From contig PWND01000280.1 of NCBI GenBank assembly GCA_003557965.1, forward strand, positions 1 through 6,224: a stretch of DNA of 6,224 bases, read 5' to 3'. How positions within the stretch are numbered: the first letter of the stretch is position 1; each line of letters begins with the position of its first letter. Below, piece by piece: positions 1 to 6,224 of this stretch. The position numbers and the translations under genes were made by a program. The DNA comes from Bacteroidales bacterium. GTDB taxonomy: Bacteria; Bacteroidota; Bacteroidia; Bacteroidales; UBA7960. Under the pieces are notes generated by a model, which saw only the letters and a program-made list of their open reading frames with translations, had not been told where the DNA came from and ran no database searches.

Positions 1-1
1 A

Positions 2-1984
2 TTTGAAAACAAACTAGAAAAGTCGAGAAAACTCATTGAGGAATTAAAGGAAAAGTTTGAACAGGAAAATCAAAAAATTTATGAATACAAGAGAGAACTT
101 TATCGTACAAAGGATTTCTCTGTTTCAAAAGTTTATACATATAATGGCCCCAACTTTTATCTTGACAGGCATGCTGTAGTTTTTAATATTTTTATTGCGC
201 CCGTTGGAGATACTGTTGATTTCTACAAAGAAAAAGCTCTTGACTTTTTTCCTGAGCTTGAGAAGGTTGATACACCATTTGTTGTTGATTTATTTGCGGA
301 AATGCTCATTATGATTTTAAAAATGGACATTGACCTGTTTATTAATAAATATAGCATTAGCCGTGATGAAGAAGAATATGTTATTGCAGTGGAGTATCTT
401 GACGATGAAATCACAACTGATGCAATCTACTTGTTGTCTGATTGGTTTATAGCTGTTTCTAATGATGAAGAGTTTGACTTTAAATCTGAATTTGAAATAT
501 TACAGCAGGCTTTTGACGACACTCCATTAGGTGGCCCTACGCTATATTCATTAATTGAAGCAGGCCTGAAAAGAAATATCCCTGTATTTTTCCTTGAGGA
601 GGAGAATCAGTATCAGTGGGGTTACGGGAAAAAGCAGCTAAGAGGCAGGTCAACAACAGTGCACAAGGATAGTATTAAAGATACTGAGTTTACCATGTAT
701 AAGGATATGGTTGGAGAGTTTTTGGAAATGTGCGGATTCCCTACACCAATGGGAATAAATTGCTTTGATGAGGAGGAAATAGTGGAAGAAGCGTTAAGGA
801 TAGGATTTCCGGTTGTGGTAAAGCCTGTAGCCGGACATAAGGGTGAAGGGGTTACAACAAATATTAATTCGGAGGAAGAAGTACGCAAAGCGTTTAATGA
901 TATTGTTAATAGTGCCAATGAGTTGGGAGTTCATTTTGATGGCGCTTTGGTGCAGAAAATGATACTGGGCAACGACCATAGATTACTTGCTGTTGGTGGG
1001 AAGTGTGCTGCTGCTTTGAAAAGAGTTCCGGCATTTATTGAAGGTGATGGGCAGCATACCATAGAAGAATTAATTAATGCCGAAAATGATAAAGAAATAA
1101 GGCTGGATAATGCCAGGTCGCCTCTGTGCAAAATTGAAATTGATGATAACTTGCTGGAATATATTGAACAGCAGGGGCTCAGTCTTGAAACTGTAGTAGG
1201 TGCCGGCACAAAAGTATGTTTAAGAAAAGTTGCCAACATTTCGGCCGGTGGAGTTTCATATAATGTTACTGATGAAATGCATGAAGATAATATTGCACTG
1301 GTGGAGGATATTGCCGCATACTTTGAAGTAACATGCCTGGGAATAGATGTCCTCGCTGAAGATATTTCGAAATCATGGAAAGAGGGAAATTTTGGAATTA
1401 TTGAGGTTAATGCCGGGCCGGGAGTATTCATGCACCTTGCACCTGCATATGGCGACAGCATCGATGTGCCGGGGCTAATTATGAAAGCACACTTTGGAGA
1501 AGATTTTAATTCAAGAATACCTATAATTGCCTCTAACAAAGTAAGCGATAATCTAATTCAAATGATAAATTCAAAGCTTCAGGAAACAAAGCCTGGTATC
1601 TTTTTTGGCGCATTAAACCATAGCGGTGTTTTCTTAAATGGCAGGCTCTTTCATAAAAACACAAGCCACGATCAAAATGTTAAACTGGTTTTAAGGCATA
1701 CAAAAGTAGATTTTGCTTTGTTTTGCCATGATTCTGAAGCAATTCATGATAATGGAATATTTCACAAAGGTGCAAATATGATTATTCTTGATGAAGCTAA
1801 TTTTTATGAAAAATCAGTTTTAAAGGAGCAGCTAATTGATGGATATATATTGGAAATTGAAAACAATGAAGTTACCCTGCTTAAAAATGGAGAAACTGTT
1901 TCTGTAAATTATTTCTTTTCCCCTGAGGAAAAAGATCAAAGAATAATGGATGTACTGGCGGAAATACTGCATGAATTTATGTAA
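2..1984 (+). CDS. Cyanophycin synthetase family ATP-grasp ligase, CphA2-like, 5' end outside the window
   Basis: Frame 2 is open from the window edge to TAA, giving 660 visible residues; the true start is upstream. The only in-frame ATG (302) lies inside the conserved N-domain, so it is not the start. Residues 1-40 are a highly charged, probably helical stretch. The CphA N-domain follows (NGPNFY at 48-53, matching RGPNYW of CphA), with a conserved LGGPTLYSLIEAG and GYGKKQLRGRST region. The ATP-grasp domain is about 220-490: KPVAGHKGEG from residue 274, GNDHR, and EVNAGPG from residue 468 (Mg/ATP-binding E and N). The rest (505-660) aligns with the start of the CphA Mur-ligase domain, but the P-loop GTNGKTT is replaced by ASNKVSD and the domain is cut short. 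CphA1 enzymes (about 870-900 residues) add Asp with the ATP-grasp site and Arg with the Mur site. Cyanobacterial CphA2 lacks the second ATP site and polymerises beta-Asp-Arg dipeptides. The family call is firm; cyanophycin as the product is inferred. Confidence 0.88.
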   Translation, partial: FENKLEKSRKLIEELKEKFEQENQKIYEYKRELYRTKDFSVSKVYTYNGPNFYLDRHAVVFNIFIAPVGDTVDFYKEKALDFFPELEKVDTPFVVDLFAEMLIMILKMDIDLFINKYSISRDEEEYVIAVEYLDDEITTDAIYLLSDWFIAVSNDEEFDFKSEFEILQQAFDDTPLGGPTLYSLIEAGLKRNIPVFFLEEENQYQWGYGKKQLRGRSTTVHKDSIKDTEFTMYKDMVGEFLEMCGFPTPMGINCFDEEEIVEEALRIGFPVVVKPVAGHKGEGVTTNINSEEEVRKAFNDIVNSANELGVHFDGALVQKMILGNDHRLLAVGGKCAAALKRVPAFIEGDGQHTIEELINAENDKEIRLDNARSPLCKIEIDDNLLEYIEQQGLSLETVVGAGTKVCLRKVANISAGGVSYNVTDEMHEDNIALVEDIAAYFEVTCLGIDVLAEDISKSWKEGNFGIIEVNAGPGVFMHLAPAYGDSIDVPGLIMKAHFGEDFNSRIPIIASNKVSDNLIQMINSKLQETKPGIFFGALNHSGVFLNGRLFHKNTSHDQNVKLVLRHTKVDFALFCHDSEAIHDNGIFHKGANMIILDEANFYEKSVLKEQLIDGYILEIENNEVTLLKNGETVSVNYFFSPEEKDQRIMDVLAEILHEFM

Positions 1985-2048
1985 GCAGAAGGCATATTAT
2001 GTGATTTAGCCTAACTTATTCATTAGGAGACAAGTAAATCAGCTTGAT

Positions 2049-2092
2049 TAAATACAAAAACCCGCCTTAAAAAAAGCGGGTTTTTGTATTTA
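2049..2092. terminator. Bidirectional intrinsic terminator between convergent genes
   Basis: A perfect 17-bp inverted repeat: TAAATACAAAAACCCGC at 2049-2065 and its complement at 2076-2092, around a 10-nt loop. The GC core CCCGC/GCGGG is followed on either strand by UUUUUGUAUUU, so the hairpin plus U-tract reads almost identically both ways. It lies 64 nt after the stop of the CphA-like gene and 27 nt after the stop of rplT, and should end both transcripts. Confidence 0.9.
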
Positions 2093-2119
2093 TATCCGTT
2101 TATAATATTTTTATTTGGC

Positions 2120-2467
2120 CTATTTAGTTACAGCATCAAATACAGCTTTAAAAGCATCCGGATGATTTACTGCAAGGTCAGCTAATACTTTGCGATTAAT
2201 TTTAATCTCTTTCTTATTTAGTTTACCCATAAACTGCGAATAACTCATTCCGTATTGACGTGTTGCAGCATTAATACGCAGAATCCAGAGCTTGCGAAAA
2301 TTACGTTTCTTATTTCGTCTGTCTCTGTATGCATATAATTGCCCTTTTTCCCATGTGTTTTTGGCTACTGTATAAACATTTTTTCTTGCACCAAAGTAGC
2401 CTTTGGTAAGTTTTAAAATCTTTTTTCTTCTGCGCCTTGAAGCGACTACGTTTACTGATCTTGGCAT
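2120..2467 (-). CDS. rplT: 50S ribosomal protein L20 (bL20)
   Basis: This 115-residue protein has the usual length for L20. It begins MPRSVNVVASRRRRKKILKL, followed by GYFGARKN, TVAKNTWEKG, YAYRDRRNKKRNFRKLW and NRKVLADLAVNHPDAF, all hallmarks of the family. The basic N-terminal arm (about 1-60) threads into 23S rRNA, and the C-terminal globular half sits on the surface of the large subunit. L20 is needed early in 50S assembly. It is the last gene of the thrS-infC-rpmI-rplT operon, 94 nt after rpmI and just before the shared terminator. The ATG is preceded by an A/T-only stretch with no Shine-Dalgarno, normal for Bacteroidota. In E. coli and Bacillus, L20 represses its own operon by binding mRNA; no clear equivalent site was recognised here. 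Confidence 0.98.
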   Translation of the reverse strand: MPRSVNVVASRRRRKKILKLTKGYFGARKNVYTVAKNTWEKGQLYAYRDRRNKKRNFRKLWILRINAATRQYGMSYSQFMGKLNKKEIKINRKVLADLAVNHPDAFKAVFDAVTK

Positions 2468-2561
2468 AATAATTTTTATTTTTTTTGCTAGCGCTTTCTT
2501 TAATGAAAGACTTAGTAATGGCTAAACAAAAGGTTAATAAATAATACTCATATAAAACCCT

Positions 2562-2756
2562 CTACATGCAAAGCATATCTTTTATATTGTTAAGGTCTGC
2601 TTTGTTTACAAATGTAGTTTTCGTCAGGTTTCTTTTTCTTTTCTTCGATTTTTTCGTAAGAATATGGCTTTTATAAGCATGCTTACGCTTGATTTTTCCG
2701 GAGGCGGTAATCGAAAACCGCTTTTTAGCACCGGATTTAGTTTTCATTTTTGGCAT
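2562..2756 (-). CDS. rpmI: 50S ribosomal protein L35 (bL35)
   Basis: This is a 64-residue, very basic protein of typical L35 length. It opens MPKMKTKSGAKKRF, continues with the conserved TASGKIKRKHAYKSHIL, and has the KKSKKRKRNL cluster and a C-terminal helix ending NNIKDMLCM. L35 is a small protein of the large ribosomal subunit, buried among 23S rRNA helices. It lies between infC (54 nt upstream) and rplT (94 nt downstream), the standard order. The ATG follows a run of A and T with no Shine-Dalgarno. No missing or unusual segment was noticed. Confidence 0.97.
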   Translation of the reverse strand: MPKMKTKSGAKKRFSITASGKIKRKHAYKSHILTKKSKKRKRNLTKTTFVNKADLNNIKDMLCM

Positions 2757-2810
2757 TATAAAAAAAAATTTATTAGTTAATATAATTTATAAACGGATAA
2801 AATTCTATCA

Positions 2811-3374
2811 TTATTTGGAAACTCCTTTTTTGGGAGAAACAAGCATTATCATTCTTTTTCCTTCTAGCTTTGGCAATTGGTCAACTTTACCGATATCCTC
2901 AATCTCCTGGGCAAATTTTAAAAGGATTATTTCACCTTTATCTTTATATAAGATTGACCTACCTTTAAAAAATACAAACACTTTTAATTTTGCTCCGTCT
3001 TGCAGAAACTTTCTGGCATGCTTAATTTTGAAATTTAAGTCATGATCATCAGTGTTTGGCCCAAGCCTGATTTCTTTTACAACTATTTTAGCTGCATTGG
3101 CTTTTATTTCTTTTTGCTTCTTCTTTTGCTCATAAAGAAACTTTTTGTAATCCATGATCTTGCATACGGGTGGGTTTGCTCCCGGTGCAATTTCAACTAA
3201 ATCCAAACCAATCTCTTCAGAGAGAGCAAGGGCATCTTTAATCTGGTAAATGTCGTTTTCAACATTATCACCAACTAGGCGTACTACTTGTGCATTTATC
3301 GCCTCATTTATTTTATGAGGGTTTTCTTTTTTCCTAAAACGCTTATTGTGCGAAGGTCTAAATGGCGTAGCTAT
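2811..3374 (-). CDS. infC: Translation initiation factor IF-3, AUA start
   Basis: IF-3 binds the 30S subunit, checks the start codon and initiator tRNA pairing, and prevents premature 50S joining. From the AUA at 3374-3372 the product is 187 residues, normal for the family. The N-domain spans about 18-85 (NPHKINEAI, VRLVGDNVEN, LDLVEIAPGANPPVCKIMDY, the last part covering the IF3 signature). A lysine-rich linker helix spans about 82-95. The C-domain follows (VKEIRLGPNTDDHDLNFKIK, VFVFFKGRS, EDIGKVDQLPKLEGKRM). The frame has no ATG. A TTG at 3206 would delete half of the N-domain, and an in-frame stop at 3413-3411 limits the upstream side. AUA is chosen because AAGGAGG sits 8 nt before it. Three different stop codons in tandem (TAA TGA TAG) end the gene. 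It is 50 nt downstream of thrS, so almost certainly co-transcribed. Confidence 0.95.
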   Translation of the reverse strand: MATPFRPSHNKRFRKKENPHKINEAINAQVVRLVGDNVENDIYQIKDALALSEEIGLDLVEIAPGANPPVCKIMDYKKFLYEQKKKQKEIKANAAKIVVKEIRLGPNTDDHDLNFKIKHARKFLQDGAKLKVFVFFKGRSILYKDKGEIILLKFAQEIEDIGKVDQLPKLEGKRMIMLVSPKKGVSK

Positions 3375-3389
3375 ATTTCGTTCCTCCTT
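3372..3389 (-). promoter_or_regulatory. Strong Shine-Dalgarno and AUA start codon of infC
   Basis: On the minus strand AAGGAGG (3389-3383) is followed by the 8-nt spacer AACGAAAT and then AUA (3374-3372). The other genes of the operon have only A/T-rich leaders, so this ribosome site stands out. In E. coli infC starts with AUU, and IF-3 represses its own synthesis by rejecting the non-AUG start. AUA with a strong ribosome site would allow the same feedback. The start assignment is inferred from spacing and reading frame. Confidence 0.8.
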
Positions 3390-3424
3390 TACTTTAGTTA
3401 ATAAATAAAATTAATTTTCAAATA

Positions 3425-5356
3425 TTATAATATGTCTCCAATTTCGTCTTTAATAATTTTTGCAAACTCTTCAATTGTAAATGTTCCTAAGTCTCCTTCT
3501 CCATGTTTTCTTACTGAAACGTTACCTGAGTTTTCTTCTTTTTCGCCTACAATCAGCATATAAGGTATTTTGCTGACTTCGGCATCTCTGATCTTTTTCC
3601 CGGTTTTCTCACTACGTTCGTCAATAAGGCTGCGAATTTCGTAATTATTTAGCAAATTTAAAACTTTTTTCGCATAATTTTGATACTTTTCGCTAATAGG
3701 TAGAATTATAACTTGTTCAGGTGCAAGCCATAATGGGAAGTTTCCGGCACAATGTTCAATCAATACTGCAACAAATCTTTCCATCGAGCCAAAAGGCGCA
3801 CGGTGTATCATTACCGGCCTGTGCTTTTGGTTGTCGCTGCCAATATACTCAAGTTCAAATCTTTCCGGAAGATTATAGTCAACTTGTATTGTTCCTAATT
3901 GCCACTTTCTGCCTAAAGCATCCTTAACCATAAAGTCCAGTTTTGGCCCATAAAATGCAGCCTCACCAACTTCTATATAAGCTTCAAGCCCTTTTTCTTC
4001 AACAGCCTCGATTATTGCTTTTTCAGCTTTTTCCCAGTTTTCAGGTGTCCCTATGTACTTTTCACTGTTTTCGGGATCTTTTAATGAGATCTGAACACTG
4101 TAATCTTTGAAATCAAGCGAATTAAAAATTAATAAAACAATATCAATTACTTTTATAAACTCCTCTTTTACCTGGTCAGGCCTGCAAAAAATGTGTGCAT
4201 CATCCTGCGTAAAACCTCTGACTCTTGTAAGGCCGTGAATTTCACCACTTTGCTCGTACCTGTAAACGGTACCAAATTCGGCAAGACGCACAGGCATATC
4301 TTTATAAGAGTATTGTTTTGTTTTAAAAATTTCGCAATGATGTGGGCAATTCATAGGTTTTAACATAAACTCTTCGCCCTCAGCCGGTGTTTGTATTGGC
4401 TGAAAAGAGTCTTTGCCGTACTTTTCGTAATGGCCACTTGTTATGAAAAGATTTTTATTGCCAATATGTGGGCTTATTACAGGCTCATATCCATATCTCC
4501 TTTGGACCTTTTTAAGGAATCTTTCAAGATTTTCTCTGAGCATTGCACCCTTGGGAAGCCAGAGTGGTAAGCCTATGCCTACACTCGGAGAAAATGCAAA
4601 TAACTCCAATTCTTTACCAATTTTCCGGTGGTCACGCTTTTTCGCCTCTTCAAGCATCTCCAAATATGCAGTAAGCTCTTTTTGCTTTGGGAAAGAAATA
4701 CCATACAACCTTGTTAACTGCTTTCTTGATTCATCGCCCCGCCAATATGCCCCTGCTATACTAAGTAGTTTTATAGCTTTTATCTTGCTTGTGTCAGGTA
4801 AATGTGGGCCACGGCATAAATCAGTGAAATTGCCTGTCTGATAAAAACTTATTGTTCCATCCTCCAAATCATTTATCAAATCAACCTTATACTCATCTCC
4901 TTTTTTTGTGTAATAATCCAAAGCATCTGCCTTAGGCATCTCTTTTCTGACAAATGATTCCTTCCTTTTAATTATTTCGTAAATCTTTTTTTCAATTTTT
5001 TCAAAGTCATTGCTTGATATTGTATGTTCTCCTAAATCAATATCATAGTAAAAACCATTTTCAACATCAGGGCCTATCCCAAACTTTGTGCCGGGATAAA
5101 GCTCTTCTATCGCAGCAGCCATTATATGAGCAGAAGAATGCCACATTGTAGCTTTTCCCTCTTTGTCGTCCCATGTATGAAGCTTAATGTCTGCATCTTC
5201 GTTTATTGGCCTGTGCAAATCCCATAACTCTCCATTTACACTTATTGACAACACATTGCGCGCAAGGCCTTCTGATATGCTTTTAGCGATATCAATGCCT
5301 GTTGTGCCTTTTGGGAACTCTTTTTCAGATTTATCGGGTAGTCTTATCTTAATCAT
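3425..5356 (-). CDS. thrS: Threonyl-tRNA synthetase
   Basis: A class II synthetase that charges tRNA-Thr with threonine using ATP. The 643 residues match the full-length enzyme (642 in E. coli). The TGS domain is about 1-62. The editing domain that removes mischarged serine follows, with H73 and H77 in HSSAH and C181/H185 in TDLCRGPH. The catalytic core has motif 1 near P296 (EPVISPH), motif 2 with R366 (FGTVYRYE), and motif 3 with R527 (FGSMERF). The zinc ligands that select threonine are C337 (MNCPHH), H388 (DDAHIF) and H518 (MIHRAPFG). The anticodon-binding domain covers about 545-643. All key residues are present, so the enzyme should be active and able to edit. The ATG follows an A-rich leader without Shine-Dalgarno. 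It is the first gene of the operon, with infC 50 nt downstream. No thrS operator or T-box was seen; the leader looks too short for one. Confidence 0.98.
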   Translation of the reverse strand: MIKIRLPDKSEKEFPKGTTGIDIAKSISEGLARNVLSISVNGELWDLHRPINEDADIKLHTWDDKEGKATMWHSSAHIMAAAIEELYPGTKFGIGPDVENGFYYDIDLGEHTISSNDFEKIEKKIYEIIKRKESFVRKEMPKADALDYYTKKGDEYKVDLINDLEDGTISFYQTGNFTDLCRGPHLPDTSKIKAIKLLSIAGAYWRGDESRKQLTRLYGISFPKQKELTAYLEMLEEAKKRDHRKIGKELELFAFSPSVGIGLPLWLPKGAMLRENLERFLKKVQRRYGYEPVISPHIGNKNLFITSGHYEKYGKDSFQPIQTPAEGEEFMLKPMNCPHHCEIFKTKQYSYKDMPVRLAEFGTVYRYEQSGEIHGLTRVRGFTQDDAHIFCRPDQVKEEFIKVIDIVLLIFNSLDFKDYSVQISLKDPENSEKYIGTPENWEKAEKAIIEAVEEKGLEAYIEVGEAAFYGPKLDFMVKDALGRKWQLGTIQVDYNLPERFELEYIGSDNQKHRPVMIHRAPFGSMERFVAVLIEHCAGNFPLWLAPEQVIILPISEKYQNYAKKVLNLLNNYEIRSLIDERSEKTGKKIRDAEVSKIPYMLIVGEKEENSGNVSVRKHGEGDLGTFTIEEFAKIIKDEIGDIL

Positions 5357-5382
5357 AATTATGTATTTCTTTTTTCAGCCTG

Positions 5383-5415
5383 CAAAAGTACAAAAAATAT
5401 ATGGTTGAACCTCAA
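5383..5415 (-). promoter_or_regulatory. Bacteroidota-type promoter of the thrS operon
   Basis: On the minus strand TACTTTTG (5390-5383) fits the -7 consensus TAnnTTTG exactly. A TTG (5415-5413) lies 22 bp upstream, at the long end of the usual spacing to the -33 element. The -7 box ends 26 nt before the thrS ATG, which implies a leader of roughly 20 nt. This is the only good promoter match seen ahead of the four-gene operon. Confidence 0.75.
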
Positions 5416-5491
5416 TAAGATTGTTGTTTTTTTATCTATATAGCTTATTTATGGAATTTTAAATGCTTGCGTTTTTTTAATTTCCATTTAG

Positions 5492-5525
5492 TTGAACAAT
5501 TGTATAGATATAATTTTTATATTTG
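5492..5525 (+). promoter_or_regulatory. Candidate promoter for the leucine-rich-repeat gene
   Basis: TATATTTG (5518-5525) matches the TAnnTTTG -7 consensus. A TTG (5492-5494) lies 23 bp before it, at the upper limit of usual spacing. This would give a leader of about 120 nt. A second exact -7 match, TAATTTTG at 5571-5578, is closer to the gene but has no TTG at the right distance. In such AT-rich DNA one of these matches could be chance. Confidence 0.4.
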
Positions 5526-5652
5526 AAATATTATTTAAAAAATTAACCGAAAAAATCATTTATAAGAAAGTAATTTTGAAATATGTAAACACATCTGTGT
5601 ATAACAAGTTTCATGATTCATAGTTATAAAAAGAATTGTAAAATTCACGTAA

Positions 5653-6224
5653 ATGGAAGAAGTTTATAAGTTTGATAATGAAAAACCGGTTACTTCAATA
5701 GCAGAAGCTGTAAAGAAACCGGATAAAGTATATAAATTGGATTTAAGGGAAAGCCAACTGGAAGAATTACCTGATGAAATAAAGCTTTTTGTAAACCTGG
5801 TTGAACTTGATTTAAGAAGGAACAGGTTGTCTGAGCTACCCTATTGGCTAACGTCATTAAGTAAACTTAGAATATTAAAAATTGGAGAAAACAGATTTTT
5901 TAATTTTCCCCAGAGTATTTGCTCTTTGTTATACCTGGAAGAACTGGAAATACGAGAAAACAAGCTTACAAAACTACCGGACTCCATTGGTGATCTGATT
6001 AACCTCAAAAAACTATCATGCGGCTGGAATAACTTAAGCCAGATACCACCAACAATCAGCAAGTTAAAACAACTGAAAAAATTAGATGTTCAATACAATA
6101 GTATAAGGCACTTGCCGGAATCAATAGGAGAATTAACCAGCTTAATGACGTTAAATCTTAGCTGGAATTTTTTGCATCAACTGCCTGATTCTTTTTCTAA
6201 ACTTGACAATCTCAGGATTCTAAA
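5653..6224 (+). CDS. Leucine-rich-repeat protein, cytoplasmic type, 3' end outside the window
   Basis: The 190 visible residues start at an ATG with an A/T-rich leader (GTAA just before it) and no Shine-Dalgarno. There is no signal peptide or membrane segment, so the product is probably cytoplasmic. After a short cap (SIAEAVKKPD, seen in many Bacteroidota LRR proteins) come seven complete repeats of exactly 23 residues (25-185) and the start of an eighth. The repeat pattern is LxxLxLxxNxLxxLPxxIxxLx, the typical Shoc2/Ras-suppressor-like class, which folds into a curved solenoid used for protein binding. Individual units include LVELDLRRNRLSELP and LEELEIRENKLTKLP. The C-terminus, which could carry another domain such as a GTPase, is not visible, so the partner and role are unknown. 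It is divergent from thrS across a 296-nt region and has no evident functional link to it. Confidence 0.93.
   Translation, partial: MEEVYKFDNEKPVTSIAEAVKKPDKVYKLDLRESQLEELPDEIKLFVNLVELDLRRNRLSELPYWLTSLSKLRILKIGENRFFNFPQSICSLLYLEELEIRENKLTKLPDSIGDLINLKKLSCGWNNLSQIPPTISKLKQLKKLDVQYNSIRHLPESIGELTSLMTLNLSWNFLHQLPDSFSKLDNLRIL

Noticed and set aside
302..304. ATG at 302 as start of the CphA-like gene
   Set aside because: The 100 codons before it are open and clearly encode CphA N-domain sequence including NGPNFY, so the gene begins before the window.
931..1539. A 202-codon open frame antisense to the CphA-like gene
   Set aside because: It is serine- and proline-rich shadow coding of a well-conserved ATP-grasp domain, with no recognisable family.
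2010..2027. Small hairpin CCTAA/TTAGG after the CphA-like gene
   Set aside because: Five A/T-rich pairs with no following U-tract; the real terminator is the 17-bp hairpin just downstream.
2094..2798. 12-bp inverted repeat ATCCGTTTATAA (2094-2105) with its complement at 2787-2798, flanking rpmI-rplT
   Set aside because: A 12-base match in AT-rich DNA of this length is expected about once by chance, and nothing at its ends suggests an element boundary.
3204..3206. TTG as the start of infC
   Set aside because: It lies inside the conserved GLDLVEIAP of IF-3 and would remove about half of the N-domain; the AUA with a Shine-Dalgarno upstream restores full length.
3419..3426. AATATTTG on the minus strand as an internal promoter before infC
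   Set aside because: It misses the first base of TAnnTTTG, overlaps the thrS stop, and no well-placed -33 element was noted; co-transcription from the thrS promoter is sufficient.
4443..4841. Plus-strand open frame inside thrS
   Set aside because: It lies opposite conserved ThrRS sequence, resembles no family, and is explained by the codon pattern of thrS.

Overview
The window looks like chromosome of an AT-rich member of the Bacteroidota (Bacteroidetes). Three things suggest this. The ribosomal proteins and IF3 read like that phylum's versions. Most start codons follow A/T-rich stretches with no Shine-Dalgarno sequence. The promoter candidates match the phylum's TTG / TAnnTTTG pattern. No mobile element, CRISPR array, tRNA or rRNA was seen.

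Layout. Bases 2-1984 (+) hold the 3' 660 codons of a cyanophycin-synthetase (CphA) family protein whose start lies before the window. Its ATP-grasp domain looks intact. Its Mur-ligase-like domain is shortened and has lost its P-loop, and its N-domain seems to lack the HxxEH metal site of full CphA enzymes. It therefore looks like a one-active-site, CphA2-like ligase. A near-symmetric hairpin at 2049-2092 separates it from a convergent operon and can terminate transcription from both sides.

Bases 2120-5356 (-) are the classic translation operon, transcribed in the order thrS, infC, rpmI, rplT: threonyl-tRNA synthetase, IF3, L35 and L20. A good Bacteroidota promoter lies just upstream of thrS. 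infC has no AUG. Its best start is an AUA codon 8 nt after AAGGAGG, the only strong Shine-Dalgarno in the operon. This fits the known IF3 autocontrol through a non-AUG start.

Bases 5357-5652 are an AT-rich divergent intergenic region with the thrS promoter, one or two weaker candidate promoters for the next gene, and a small operator-like palindrome. From 5653 (+) a cytoplasmic-type leucine-rich-repeat protein begins, with seven perfect 23-residue repeats, and runs off the window end.

The translation operon is ordinary core machinery. The most unusual items are the degenerate CphA-family protein and the AUA/Shine-Dalgarno start of infC. I found no convincing wholly new system. The CphA-like gene would need its upstream neighbours, which are not visible here, for its role to be judged.
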